NCBI GenBank assembly: GCA_032622095.1
Contig: CP136061.1
Coordinates: 84,976,324-85,040,323 of the forward strand
DNA length: 64,000 nt
DNA from: Siphonodentalium dalli
Taxonomy: Eukaryota > Mollusca > Scaphopoda > Gadilida > Siphonodentaliidae
Direction of reading: 5' to 3'
Below are positions 48,701-55,108 of the stretch, piece by piece. Below the pieces are notes generated by a model. That model searched no databases. It saw only the letters and a list, made by a program, of their open reading frames with translations, and was not told the origin of the DNA. The position numbers were made by a program, and so were the translations under genes. Position 1 is the first letter of the stretch; every line of letters begins with the position of its first letter.

Positions 48701-49815
48701 ACGGGGAAGTCGTGTGAGATTGCCATTTAATCATATAGCGTGAATTCCAATCATAAAACCACTTTAGTGTCGGGGAAAATCGGATACATCTTCCCATTAT
48801 TTTCTTGAAATAAACACGCCAGATCGGAAGTTGAAGGGACGTAACTAGCATGACAATAAACAAGATCTAGTTTCCGGGCGGCGAACCGATAATGAACTAG
48901 GCTTCTCATTATCGGCCCGCTGTTTAGGTAACAATACGCTATTTGGAACGCCCCGAAAAACATCAATGGCCTAGAGAACGCCCTATAAAGTGGTAATAAT
49001 AATTATTGATGCATGCTTACCACCTGAGAATTAGCTTATTTGTAAACAAATAATGACCATGTATGTTAAAATGTCTGAATACATGGTTAACGACGTTATA
49101 TTGGACATGTTAATTTGTAGATCATTAAGATATCATGCGATCTGTTAGATGGAAACTCACTTATTTTGATGTGTTAATAAACTCAACCTGGACGAGTACA
49201 AGAAAAACTCATACTGTACACAACATTGTATAATGACATTTTTATTATCCATCTCTATGTTTATCCAAATTTTGGGAATACAACTTTTGTGGTTATTTTT
49301 GGTATTTGTCGGCACTTAATTCTCTATAAAAGCCTGTATTATGATCATCAGAAAGCATGATTTGGAATAGTAAACACGGAAATGAAAACATCTGCTAAAT
49401 CCAACAGTGTTGCGCGTGCATCACAATTTCACCGATTCATTTCGCAATAGAGTTAATTCGTGACATCACAGAGTCCCGATAAAAAGTCATATTGCACACT
49501 TGGGAGTCCAATATGACATTCAGGAGTCCAATATGACTTTTTCCCTGATTATCACGTGGCAGCTTTTGCCCAATCAGAAATAGTGTTAGTTAAGGGATCG
49601 ATAATAATATATATATCTGTTTCCAATTTTTTCAGGACCAGTATAAATTTCTGCATGAGGCAGTTAACAAGGCATTTATAGACAGAACGTATGACACATT
49701 TCCAAACCCAACACCGGCTACTTACTACCAAATGAAGAGGCATGAATCTGCTGACATGTATACGAATGTGACACAAGATGGAGACAATGTGTATGATGAA
49801 CTCAGTGCTGTCTGA
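21606..49815 (+). CDS. receptor-type protein tyrosine phosphatase, C-terminal part (degenerate catalytic domain)
   Basis: Five exons with matching phases encode ~226 residues covering the last two-thirds of a PTP domain and a cytoplasmic tail. Order: HLEDLWSVVWNMNCQIIVML; CPAYWPK; SREITHIQFLSGSD; VHCSDGIGATGVF (assembled across intron 3); DQYKFLHEAV; tail. PTP domains hydrolyse phosphotyrosine through Cys and Arg of CX5R and Asp of WPD. Here Cys and the Asp position remain, but Arg is Ala, WP is GS, and the Q-loop start MVQT is MVPK, so catalysis is unlikely. Best fit is a membrane-distal D2 domain or pseudophosphatase acting as a phosphotyrosine reader or regulator. Introns are 6.9, 2.9, 9.1 and 8.6 kb, full of repeats. 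No upstream exon was found, so receptor type and ligand are unknown. Clean splice sites and open exons suggest a live gene. Confidence 0.8.
21973..22159. mobile_element. CAGTAATGCC MITE, copy b
   Basis: Left end CAGTAATGCCCTAAATAA, palindromic arms with GGATTTAGTTGGAAAT and its complement; right end degraded (GGCATTACTA). In PTP intron 1 of the window. Confidence 0.8.
22333..23395. mobile_element. non-autonomous hAT-like transposon, 1063 bp
   Basis: Terminal inverted repeats TAGGGTCCTGCGAAT (22333-22347) and its exact complement (23381-23395). The flanks are a perfect 8-bp duplication AAATCGAT (22325-22332, 23396-23403), the hAT hallmark. Subterminal zones at both ends are rich in TCGAATCGAAT-type motifs, plausible transposase sites. 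No transposase frame inside. Confidence 0.9.
23482..26106 (+). repeat. array of ~150-165-bp units, copy II of composite element
   Basis: Same opening (TTAGCTCAACTTACTTTTG), GT run, unit sequence and closing phrase (AAGTTGAGCTACAGTGTC, ATTGACACTTTCATTT) as the array at 19191-21352, in the same orientation. It has about 16 units, with GGCGCGGGCTACAGG replacing AGCACGGGCTACAGG. The two arrays flank PTP exon 1 and the hAT-like element. Confidence 0.9.
26106..26287. repeat. 105-bp-spaced direct duplication
   Basis: 26106-26179 and 26211-26287 share ATTGGATTTTGATATTTTAT, GGTAAAGTACATGTATCAGT and AACAATAATGATT with few differences, separated by AT-rich sequence. Confidence 0.75.
26530..26900. repeat. 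degenerate repeat interrupted by a MITE
   Basis: CTTGACAGGCTTCTAGATTC occurs at about 26567 and 26772, with a looser third copy near 26867; GACACATACTGAAA also recurs. A CAGTAATGCC MITE (26592-26721) lies between the first two. Confidence 0.55.
26592..26721. mobile_element. CAGTAATGCC MITE, copy c (right arm mostly lost)
   Basis: CAGTAATGCCCTAAATAATC at the left, ATTTAGGGCAATACTG at the right, centre deleted. TA-like flanks. Confidence 0.75.
27091..27227. mobile_element. fold-back MITE, ~137 bp
   Basis: ACAGTTATC at the left pairs with GATAACTGT at the right. Inner arms include TGAGACACGGGGATTTGTCG and GACCTGGAATGTCACCC against their complements, with a 2-base loop. Confidence 0.8.
27228..28363. 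other. intron sequence, no gene seen
   Basis: PTP intron 1. A short palindrome TACCCTCGAGGGTA lies at 28089. No exon or full repeat family recognised. Confidence 0.4.
28364..28383. repeat. poly-G run (20 G)
   Basis: Uninterrupted G tract, also an error-prone spot for sequencing. It lies about 190 bp before PTP exon 2. Confidence 0.9.
28571..28696 (+). CDS. PTP exon 2 in window
   Basis: Acceptor TTATTTACAG. Reads HACPAYWPKK (the conserved C-x-x-YWP), then FGKTAIVLKSEERMTSFTLR and ELTIWK. Phase 0 at both ends; donor GTGAGT. A 74-codon frame running in from 28496 is intron read-through. Confidence 0.8.
28697..29288. other. intron sequence, no gene seen
   Basis: PTP intron 2 before the next MITE. 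AT-rich; nothing recognised. Confidence 0.4.
29291..29429. mobile_element. CAGTAATGCC MITE, copy d (compact perfect hairpin)
   Basis: CAGTAATGCCCTAAGTAATC to its near-exact complement, with a minimal loop at GTCAGAAACTAAA. TA duplication at 29289-29290 and 29430-29431. The central part seen in the 213-bp copy g is missing. Confidence 0.9.
29487..29930. mobile_element. nested inverted-repeat element, ~444 bp
   Basis: Outer arms (29487-29526 and 29891-29930) are complementary: GCAAATAGGGTGTCTGTCAT against ATGACAGGCACCCTATTTGC. Each side also contains its own hairpin, 29516-29608 and 29809-29901, built on GCAGAATGAGGTCC and GGTGAATTTAGTGATGCTA. It looks like one hairpin MITE duplicated head to head. 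Confidence 0.75.
30158..30205. repeat. single-copy relative of the 50-bp satellite unit
   Basis: CATGATCTTTAATGCCGCAC then CAGTGTGGCTCCAATCATGA matches the core of the 50-bp unit expanded 220 bp downstream (there CAGCGTGGCTCAAATCA). It may be the ancestral sequence. Confidence 0.7.
30391..30963. repeat. 50-bp minisatellite, ~11.5 copies
   Basis: Unit contains CTCAAATAAACTCCATGATC then TTTAATGCCGCACCAGCGTG and GCTCAAATCA. Copies are nearly identical except a CCG/CTG site that alternates in the middle of the array, pointing to expansion by two-unit steps. In PTP intron 2. Confidence 0.95.
31123..31497. mobile_element. hAT-like MITE, 375 bp
   Basis: Ends CAGGGGCGCCGGAAG and CTTCCGGCGCCCCTG with a perfect 8-bp duplication CATGTGTC on both sides (31115-31122, 31498-31505). 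GC-rich tips with GGGCA repeats; no coding frame. It sits 90 bp upstream of PTP exon 3, so it could affect the branch point or acceptor region. Confidence 0.9.
31587..31732 (+). CDS. PTP exon 3: degenerate WPD loop and VHC
   Basis: Acceptor CTTTCTCCAG. Reads DESSREITHIQFLSGSDF; canonical PTPs have HFQ(F/Y)..WPDHG, so W and P are lost. Continues SLHDFLLLLSEARSYQQING then RFLVHC, which includes the nucleophile Cys. Donor GTTAAT (weak), phase 2, so AG plus T of the next exon makes Ser. The exon end and donor are duplicated 100 bp downstream. Confidence 0.8.
31708..31907 (+). repeat. 100-bp tandem duplication of PTP exon 3 end and its donor
   Basis: 31708-31732 (end of exon 3) plus the intron start is repeated at 31808-31832 and beyond: GATTCCTGGTTCATTGCAGG occurs in both, followed by TTA-T-TTC-ATCAGCA and later AACAACCC.ATCAATA. 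A looser third relic, ACAGGTAATTTTTAATCAGC, lies near 32077. A donor used in the second copy would shift frame, as 100 is not a multiple of three. Confidence 0.85.
32110..32836. other. intron sequence with an orphan open frame
   Basis: A frame from ATG at 32252 reads MVEVEQKRTSNDDAEAVNKP then VYEEESYVTLSS and stays open to about 32497. Its acidic start looks protein-like, but no family, splice sites or partner exon were found. The rest is AT-rich. Confidence 0.3.
32837..33083 (+). repeat. left terminal inverted repeat
   Basis: Pairs with 36745-36975. Contains GTAGGGCGGCTAAGTG and a tip ending in repeated AAAATGGCCACC motifs. Arm identity is clearly below 100 percent, so the insertion is old. 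Confidence 0.75.
33640..36430 (+). pseudogene. PIN/FEN1-like nuclease family gene of a transposon, multiply broken
   Basis: Conserved blocks appear in order, with several frame changes and stops: VGATKSDLAIAQLLQFN; ETTFPIYTGITLYTK; QYQTDGVVCPPILRKGLF; IDHNPTSTT..SFHGT; (stop) YGEDKYVVMLGGLHLELDAL; GTADSFIKASHITKTRQAYH; (stop) FWSLVLDIEFIK; VIIIDGSDIINVLKP; FDVYKTGSRKQETRSKRGKG; NKTELLVFHFLADR; IIQATDTDIVIIAVIV; FHAITGCDVVSAFRGKRKQS; YVKRAAYEAGHIWGQS; CCSQLTKCGCNKAYSG. I recall this family as common multi-copy hypothetical proteins in cnidarians and molluscs. The DG.., D-x-Y, TDTD and TGCD..SFRGKRK pattern resembles PIN/FEN1 nucleases (metal-binding acids, then the GCD-Y..GIG-K loop); that link is my inference. 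At least three frameshifts and two in-frame stops make it inactive. Confidence 0.65.
36745..36975 (-). repeat. right terminal inverted repeat
   Basis: Complement of the left end. Plus strand reads GGCGGCCATCTTGAAAATGG, TTTCATGCTTGTATCACCAA, TTTACACTTAGCCGCCCTAC and TGAATTATGTCACGTAATCA. Confidence 0.75.
37056..38983. repeat. 27-bp minisatellite, ~71 copies
   Basis: Unit TATTTATTGAATAGCG plus AGGCAGAATGG. Variants at a few sites (GAG/GAT, TGG/TGA/CGA/TGT) define sub-blocks; the right third is rich in GATGCAGAACGA forms. Because 27 is a multiple of three, long frames stay open on both strands (one of 390 codons on minus, nine-residue repeats), but there is no start context or composition to support a protein. 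In PTP intron 3. Confidence 0.95.
38984..39260. other. intron spacer
   Basis: AT-rich sequence between the 27-bp array and a small MITE. Nothing recognised. Confidence 0.4.
39264..39366. mobile_element. small inverted-repeat element
   Basis: GGTTAATGCTATAACAGTCG, TTTGTCATG at the left is mirrored by CATGACAAACTTGTGCAATA, GCATTAACC at the right, around an AT-rich centre. Confidence 0.7.
39388..40445 (+). repeat. repeat element I: TATACCCCC hairpin, GTCC run, ~180-bp units
   Basis: Starts with the hairpin TATACCCCCTTTTTA.. / ..GGGGGTATA, then GTCCGTCCGTCCGTGCG. Four to five direct units follow with GATGTCTGTTC, CGTAACTTCAACAGT, GGATCTCAATGAAATT, GTATGGATGTTCAC, TATGAGGACATT and CATTCTAGAGTTATTCATCT. 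Same family as 47205-48110. Open frames are repeat artefacts. Confidence 0.85.
40678..40784. mobile_element. CAGTAATGCC MITE, copy e (one arm only)
   Basis: Only the left half remains (CAGTAATGCCCTAAATAATC to AAAGCTCTC). It ends about 90 bp upstream of PTP exon 4. Confidence 0.8.
40873..41008 (+). CDS. PTP exon 4: signature loop with Arg replaced by Ala
   Basis: Acceptor CTTATCTTTCAG. Reads (S)DGIGATGVFIAACYLVDQG, VENSVNVFSCVEQLRGQR and ADMVPKL. With exon 3 this gives HCSDGIGATG in place of HCSxGxGRTG. Donor GTAAGT, phase 0. The last ~25 bases plus the donor have been copied many times in tandem immediately downstream, and the frame stays open through eight copies to 41374. Confidence 0.85.
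41009..41372 (+). repeat. 42-bp minisatellite copying the PTP exon 4 end and splice donor
   Basis: The exon end GGACATGGTTCCCAAGCTT|GTAAGT is followed by eight units of 42 bp, each TAGGACCGACATGGTTCC, TAAGGGT|GTAAGT, then CATATCTCATA. Six units keep GTAAGT (41096, 41180, 41222, 41264, 41306, 41348); two have GTTCGT (41054, 41138). The first copy lies 45 bp on and later ones 42 bp apart, so every donor keeps phase 0 and the frame stays open. Each unit would encode 14 residues ending in DMVPKG. Confidence 0.9.
41373..41716 (+). repeat. degenerate tail of the 42-bp array
   Basis: About eight further units decay progressively: ACCAACATGGTGCC.., GGACCGAAATGGGTCC.., GGTGGACATGGGACAT.., GTGGAGATGGCCATAGGC. 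Each ends with a remnant of the donor region such as CTTGTAAGCCATATCAT. Stops appear here (from 41372). Confidence 0.75.
41866..41990. mobile_element. piggyBac-like MITE, first copy
   Basis: 125 bp; inverted ends CCCTTTCAGTGCCA / TGGCACTGAAAGGG; TTAA at 41862-41865 and 41991-41994. AT-rich centre, no coding. Confidence 0.8.
42030..42154. mobile_element. piggyBac-like MITE, second copy
   Basis: Near-identical to the first copy; TTAA at 42026-42029 and 42155-42158. Since the flank is duplicated too, it arose by segmental duplication rather than a second insertion. Confidence 0.8.
42255..45479. repeat. 28-bp minisatellite, ~115 copies
   Basis: Unit GGAGTTAATTATCAGGAGGG plus CGCAGGGA. Variants (CAGAGA, CATGGA, GTGCAG, AAATAATT, ATTATGAG) mark larger duplications: variant blocks recur exactly 420 bp (42760/43180), 588 bp (43931/44519) and 280 bp (44875/45155) apart, i.e. 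15, 21 and 10 units. No spacers, so it is not a CRISPR-like array. In PTP intron 4. Confidence 0.97.
45511..46020 (+). repeat. repeat element with hairpin and GTCC/GTCT run
   Basis: Begins TTATACCCCCTTTTTATG, then the hairpin TGTTTACCCATAC..GTATGGTAAACA, then a GTCCGTCCGTCTGTCT run, then CATAAAAGACAGATCGAGTT and GAGTTATGGCCC, which resemble the 10.0-11.2 kb element. Ends in A-rich sequence. Confidence 0.7.
46021..46640. other. intron sequence, no gene seen
   Basis: PTP intron 4. AT-rich, short frames only. Confidence 0.4.
46648..47062. repeat. tandem repeat of TTGCTTGGATATTCTTGAT units
   Basis: Short TTGCTTGGATATTCTTGAT units alternate with TCTACATGTTAATACCTGTG, TGCAGATTCTTGTC, giving a composite period of about 95 bp repeated four to five times and degrading to the right. 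Confidence 0.85.
47205..48112 (+). repeat. repeat element II of the TATACCCCC / GTCC family
   Basis: Begins AAAAAAAAGGGGGTATACTG, GTCCGTCCGTACGTCC, then the same ~180-bp direct units as 39388-40445. The last unit (GGAACAGTAATGC, TTTAATGGCACATTCAA) matches the last unit of that copy, so both derive from the same full-length element. Confidence 0.85.
48113..48561. other. intron sequence, no gene seen
   Basis: PTP intron 4; nothing recognised. Confidence 0.35.
48562..48668. mobile_element. CAGTAATGCC MITE, copy f (one arm only)
   Basis: CAGTAATGCTCTAAGTAATC to GGAAAACTCTC; left half of the palindrome only, as in copy e. Confidence 0.8.
48669..49635. other. intron sequence before PTP last exon
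   Basis: Contains a short direct repeat GAGTCCAATATGAC near 49505 and 49522. Minus-strand frames of about 70 codons near 48.7-48.9 kb have no recognisable domain. Confidence 0.4.
49636..49815 (+). CDS. PTP last exon: Q-loop helix and tyrosine tail
   Basis: Acceptor CCAATTTTTTCAG, phase 0. DQYKFLHEAVNKAF is the end of the PTP fold (second Q-loop Gln retained). The ~45-residue tail contains YTNVTQDGDNVYDELSAV before TGA (49813-49815). YTN fits the Grb2-type pYxN rule and YDEL is YxxL; the two tyrosines have ITAM-like spacing (YxxV, seven residues, YxxL). Decayed copies of this tail follow the stop. Confidence 0.8.
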   Translation, partial: DQYKFLHEAVNKAFIDRTYDTFPNPTPATYYQMKRHESADMYTNVTQDGDNVYDELSAV

Positions 49816-49820
49816 TAGAG

Positions 49821-50092
49821 GAACCAGTCTTTATTTTCCAGCTTATATTAACATGGCTAAAGATGCAGACAGTGCATATAATGATATCCGCATAGTAAGA
49901 TAGAGGAAGCAGCCTATACTAAAGTGGTCGGTGATGTAGGCACTATATAGGATGAAATCAGCATTGCCTGCATGCTTATGAAACCAGTCTATATTAACAT
50001 CACGGGAGATGGAGAGACAATATATAAATGAAATCCATTTTAATTGACTGGATATTGATGCAGACAGTGTCTATAATGTGGGGATACAAGAT
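49821..50092 (+). repeat. decayed tandem copies of the PTP tyrosine tail
   Basis: After the stop, four units spaced about 50-85 bp echo the tail. Unit 1 translates PAYINMAKDADSAYNDI, unit 2 AYTKVVGDVGTI then stop then DEIS, unit 3 PVYINITGDGETIYK, unit 4 DIDADSVYNV, in differing frames. They align with YTNVTQDGDNVYDEL in the live exon. Probably now 3' UTR. Confidence 0.75.
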
Positions 50093-50217
50093 GAATGTTT
50101 TTGATGAATAAGGGATGTTGATCTGCATCATGTGTGAGTTAAATACAGAACCGCCGCCTCCTCTTCAGTTATTAATCTGATATATCAGATTACTAATCTG
50201 CTTTCACATATCACTTA

Positions 50218-51449
50218 TGGCGCGTTCACATGTAGCTGCAAGAAAATATCTGCAAGAAAATATCAGGTACAATTGCACACTGATATTTTCTTGCTGCAAA
50301 GATTATGCCCGTGAAAACCCGGCGGTTTAGACGGCATTGATTGAGCTCAATCAGAACAGTATTAGTCATGCTGGTTCAAGTGAATTGCGTCCGGTAAACA
50401 ACCTATAGTCCATTTTGGCAATTCATAGCTTTATGAAGTTTCCAAACCAACTGTTGACATGTATTACCGAAGTCGGGTGGGATGAGGCACCCACCGACCT
50501 GTAGCAACGTTACTGATCCCATGCATAAAGACCTTCTACATAATGAGAAAGTGGTCACGTTATTAAGAAATTTGGAAATGTTATAATTTCATAGTACATG
50601 CATGTGGGGTGACAAAAGTTATTATGGTTTTGTGGCAAATCGGATGACCCCACCACATATGAAGTTTTCCAGAGAATGTTGCTTGTTTCATAGGGCTGTA
50701 GTGTATATTACGTTACCGAACTTACATGGGTGCATGTGGGGACATGAGTCCCCCGCCAACTATGGTCAAAGTTTTCACCAGTTGGAAACAATGTTAGTTG
50801 TAAATTTCACACCAACAATGGTTTGAGATTGTTCTGGTAGTCTGATTTTTCAACCATTAATGTATGTGGAATTAGTGGTTTTAGACCAACATTTGCATTT
50901 CTTTCTACTTTGATCAAAATATTGGTTTGGAATTTCTTCTAGGCCCCTCCCTCGCCAGTGTCCGTCCAGTCAAAATTCAAGGCATGTGAGGTACCAGATG
51001 GGAAATTCAAAGACGATGGGAGGTGTGCAAATTGAATTATGTGATCTTGGGTCTTTGGCCTGATTCAAGAGGGGGTGCAGTTGGAAATCCATGGACATCC
51101 TCCATCAGCGGAAACCCTCAAAAGATATACGTCCCCATACATATCCATATAATAGTTCAGCGATTATGTCAAACAATCCAAAATGGAATTACGAAGTCAA
51201 TTGTTGAAACAGGCGTTAATATTGATGGATCATAACTCGAGTGAGTGAACGGTTACCAGCGTGTCCATTATAGAGATTATTTAATAGATACCTATGACCA
51301 CCAATCGAGTTGAACATATATTACCCACAGACGATAACACCAGATTATTGCCTCCATCGAATATGTTCCTGTATTATTATTTTTTTCATTGGTCAAGTAA
51401 TCACATGGGACATACCTGATATTTTCTTGCCCGTCATGTGTACGCGCCA
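50218..51449. mobile_element. Harbinger-like non-autonomous element, 1232 bp
   Basis: Left end TGGCGCGTTCACATG, GCAAGAAAATATCAGG; right end CCTGATATTTTCTTGC, CATGTG.ACGCGCCA. Flanking TTA on both sides (50215-50217, 51450-51452) fits PIF/Harbinger. An internal fold near 50240-50300 repeats the GATATTTTCTTGC arm. No transposase frame. Confidence 0.8.
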
Positions 51450-51453
51450 TTAA

Positions 51454-52730
51454 CTCTTTCGCTGCCACCCGCCACCACAGACGTACCCCCCAGTGCCACG
51501 CATCCTGTACATATATCCATGTATTTCAGGTATATATGGGTAATACATTATATCTCAAGCAGTTTCTAATATAATTAGTTGAAACTTCACATGTATATAG
51601 ACATAGGTATACCCTGTCAAATGCCGCCGTGGACACGCCCACCAAGGTCACGTGACATTGGCGGCCATCTTGGATTAGTGGCTATTTGCCAGTATATGTA
51701 CAGTTTGTGTGGGTATGAATGGGTGTGTTGTTTGTTTTCTAATTTTCAACCCAATTATACGATGTCCAACAGTAAGGTACACAGGAGTAACCTATATGAA
51801 CCCACTTTGGACATAAAATAGGTCACGTGACCTTGGCGTCCATCTTTTATTTATGCAAGTTGCCACCTATTTGTAGCAAAATGGGATACAATGGCGCACT
51901 TTGTTGAGTTCGTGCTTTTGTTGCTTGATTATTCCCTGATAGGTACAATTCCAAATATATATATATATAACCATACCCATATGTATATATACCTGCAGGG
52001 GGGCATATGACCCTGCTCTGCCCCTTATAAGTTACGTTATCTTGACGGCCATATTGAATTTCAGGAAAATTGGGTTTTACGATGATTTATGTGAATTATA
52101 TAGGTCATGCGGGCGTACGAATGGTCAACTCACCAGCATAATTAATTTAGTTGCCTGTTATCACCACTGGAAAACGATACAATAGACAAGGGTTGTTCAA
52201 AACCAGTAAAGGTGTATTATAAATAATAGGTATAAGTATCTTATGCGCCGCAGGCGCCCCTCGATCATTAGAGTATAGAGGTTAGTTACCCACCCGCCAC
52301 CCATAGTATCTTATGCGCCGCAGGCGCCCCTATAGAGGCTACTGCCACATAAATAATAGGTATAAGTATCTTATGCGCCGCAGACGCCCCTCGATCATTA
52401 GAGTATAGAGGTAATAACAATAACTTCTTCAGTCCTGAGTCTTTTATGAGCAGCCATTTTCGACTGATAACCACGTGCTAACAACAATGATGCAATATTC
52501 CGGCTCTGACTGTACTCCCATAACGTCAGAAATAGCATGACCTTGAGGACATTTTCGCTTTAAATTGTTCGCAAGCAACAGTACTACAGATAAATACATT
52601 GTACACTGTCAAACATGCCGGAAAGAATAGAGTTATATCCCATACATTAGACTACATACCAAATTCGCAAAAATGCGCGATTGGCAGCGTCTTCGAAGTT
52701 CGCATTTATGCTCGTTTGGCAGCGAAAGAG
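51454..52730. mobile_element. piggyBac-like non-autonomous element, 1277 bp
   Basis: Ends CTCTTTCGCTGCCA and TGGCAGCGAAAGAG with TTAA on each side (51450-51453, 52731-52734), matching the piggyBac pattern. No transposase. It abuts the Harbinger-like element on its left, sharing the TTA/TTAA bases. Confidence 0.85.
52215..52415. repeat. internal tandem repeat in the piggyBac-like element
   Basis: AGTATCTTATGCGCCGCAGG, CGCCCCT occurs three times (near 52235, 52303 and 52365). Two copies continue CGATCATTAGAGTATAGAGG, and AAATAATAGGTATA precedes two of them. Confidence 0.85.
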
Positions 52731-52734
52731 TTAA

Positions 52735-53235
52735 TCTGATGTTGAATACCATTGTAGAATTGACGAAATACTATCCATATGACATATAAACAAGGTGAAT
52801 TATTGACTGAATAGTGTTTGAACGATTAACTTATATGGTAAACATTAACGCAGATGTGATAATGAGAATGATGTTGATGACAGATGATGAAAATTAAATT
52901 CATTAAATACCAGCATTGTATATGTGGATTATATTGCACTTAGCACATTCTATATACATCACATATCTCTTCGTAACATGTGAATTCATGTCATATAGAG
53001 AAATAAAACAACCATGACACCATCACCGAAAATATATCTTATATCTGCATGTATCATGTTTTTCTTTGTTTGTTCACGTTTTGTACATATAACAGGTTCC
53101 ATACATTCCAGCTCAATTTTTATAAAGACTTAAATCATCATCTATTGTTAAGAAATGTCTTACTAGAGCCTTATATTCACTGCAGGTCATTTCAGTCCCC
53201 AAGTTGTGGAAAACTAGATTCAAATACCATGCCTA
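52735..53235. other. non-coding spacer
   Basis: AT-rich; no exon or repeat recognised. Confidence 0.4.
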
Positions 53236-53448
53236 CAGTAATGCCCTAAGTAATCAACCCCTTCACCACAGTAGAATTATGGGTAACTTTTCAGGATTTA
53301 GTCGGAAATATGGCATGTTGCCATTCATCGGAAAGCTCTCGGGGAGAGCTTCCCGATGAATGGCAACAAGCCACATTTCCGACTAAATCCTGAAAAATTA
53401 CCCATAATTCTGCTGTGGTTATGGAGTCGATTAGTTAGGGCATTACTG
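53236..53448. mobile_element. CAGTAATGCC MITE, copy g (full length, 213 bp)
   Basis: The best full palindrome of the family: CAGTAATGCCCTAAG through GGATTTAGTCGGAAATATGG, CATTCATCGGAAAGCTCTC, then the mirror arm ending GGGCATTACTG. TA at 53234-53235 and 53449-53450. Confidence 0.92.
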
Positions 53449-53450
53449 TA

Positions 53451-55108
53451 ACTCCTTGTTTCAAAATATTTCAATCCCCGCATGCAACTCAATATATTGT
53501 GACGATCGGCATCACTCAATAATCGGCTATTACGCTTTATCGGCTTTTCTCAGCCTTTTCTCTATATTGGGATTTCCGTACAGCGAAATGTTTTAACTTT
53601 ATTCTAAGAGTATGATTATGTCTATTTAAAATAAATTGTGCAAGGTTGCGGCCATTTTTAAAGTTACGTAACTTGACCGTTACTATTTCACGCGCTTTGT
53701 GGAAATAAATAATTCTATAGATCTTTGCGTTTAGTTATGCCATATCAGTCACTTTCATCAATACCATTATATTAATGAATTAAGTGAATGCTGTACATGA
53801 AAGTGTCATCACATTAATTAATTTACATAATGTACCATTGTGAGCCAAAGTCACTTAACATCTACATTCAACCCATTTATCCTCATTGTTGTGTTGAATC
53901 CATTATGCATATAACATTACCTGTATATCGTGTGACTGGCGGTCCTTTATGTGGAGTTACGTTCCTTTGGTGAACCACTCATTACCATTATATTACCTAG
54001 TAAAAACTAGGGCATTATTGGAGTTGGCAAAAGGTATCAATTATAGACACAGAGATTACCTGGCTGATGAAAACTCATTTTCTCATAATTGGACATACAG
54101 TGCAGAGGTTACCTGGCTGATGAAAACTCTTTTTCTCATAATTGGACTTACAGTGAAACCTGCTTTGAGCTTTGTATTCATATTCATTTTTCATTATTCA
54201 TTGTTGATTTTTCTTGAGCTTGTTAGTAAACTTATCAATCAATTGTTATTCATTACATGCAATCAGACAGATAAGTTATATTTATACATTGCAAGTTATT
54301 CTTACATAAATTATATATTTTTTCATGCATCTCACTGATTGTAGTTCATGGGGGTCGGTTCCCATTACAGGGTTGGAATAGCAGGTCCTCATCATCTCTC
54401 TCATTTGCAACAGCAATAATCTTATTTCAATGTGAATTTCCTTCACACATTGTATGCTATAGATGCAATTGTAATTTTATCTGACAAATATGGAAAGTTG
54501 TATAGAATTTACATGAAGCATTCATATATTGCATTTCCTTTATCCCGTTGACTGAGGGGAGGGGCTGTTTGTAGATACAGTCATAACATACTGGTGTCAG
54601 ATTCTGATTTTAAATTGAGTGAAACTGCAAGGCTTGTGAAATTAATACATGGCCACTGGTTATTCATGTCATAGTAAAAATGCTTGAGAAACATCGGTCA
54701 ATAGATCGGTTTCACTTAAATGAATGCATTTAATCTCTGATCAAAAAGATATTGAGAAATACAAGTGGAAGAAATATACAACAGATTGAGAATATTACTT
54801 AGCACTTATCCATTACATTATAATTGGAGCTGCAGTTGGCATCTAGCAAAAACAAATTTAAACAAAGGATTACTTAATGTAAAAACAATCATCAAATGTG
54901 GGCCCGAATATACATTCTGTTATTTTATATTTTATGGTTTTGCTCCTTGTAATTTTGACATCGATGTTTTTGAGCATTTTTGTGAGGGTTTTTATTTGTT
55001 TACCCCTCTATTTTTCCCCGTACACCTGGTAATAAAAAAACATGCTATTACACATAGCTAGTTCGGTAAGTTGCTTGCTTTGTTCCTGGAAATTTAACAG
55101 CGAGAGAT
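53451..55108. other. non-coding sequence with a 53-bp tandem duplication
   Basis: 54052-54104 and 54105-54155 are near-identical (ACCTGGCTGATGAAAACTC, TTTCTCATAATTGGAC). A 129-codon frame spanning it and a 98-codon frame at 54765 are hydrophobic and show no family signature. Confidence 0.55.

Noticed and set aside
48651-48966. Overlapping ~70-codon minus-strand frames
   Set aside because: Two different frames of similar length overlap, one partly in a MITE arm; no domain recognised.
53949-54338. 129-codon hydrophobic frame
   Set aside because: Spans a 53-bp tandem duplication, shows no family signature and has no splice or start context.
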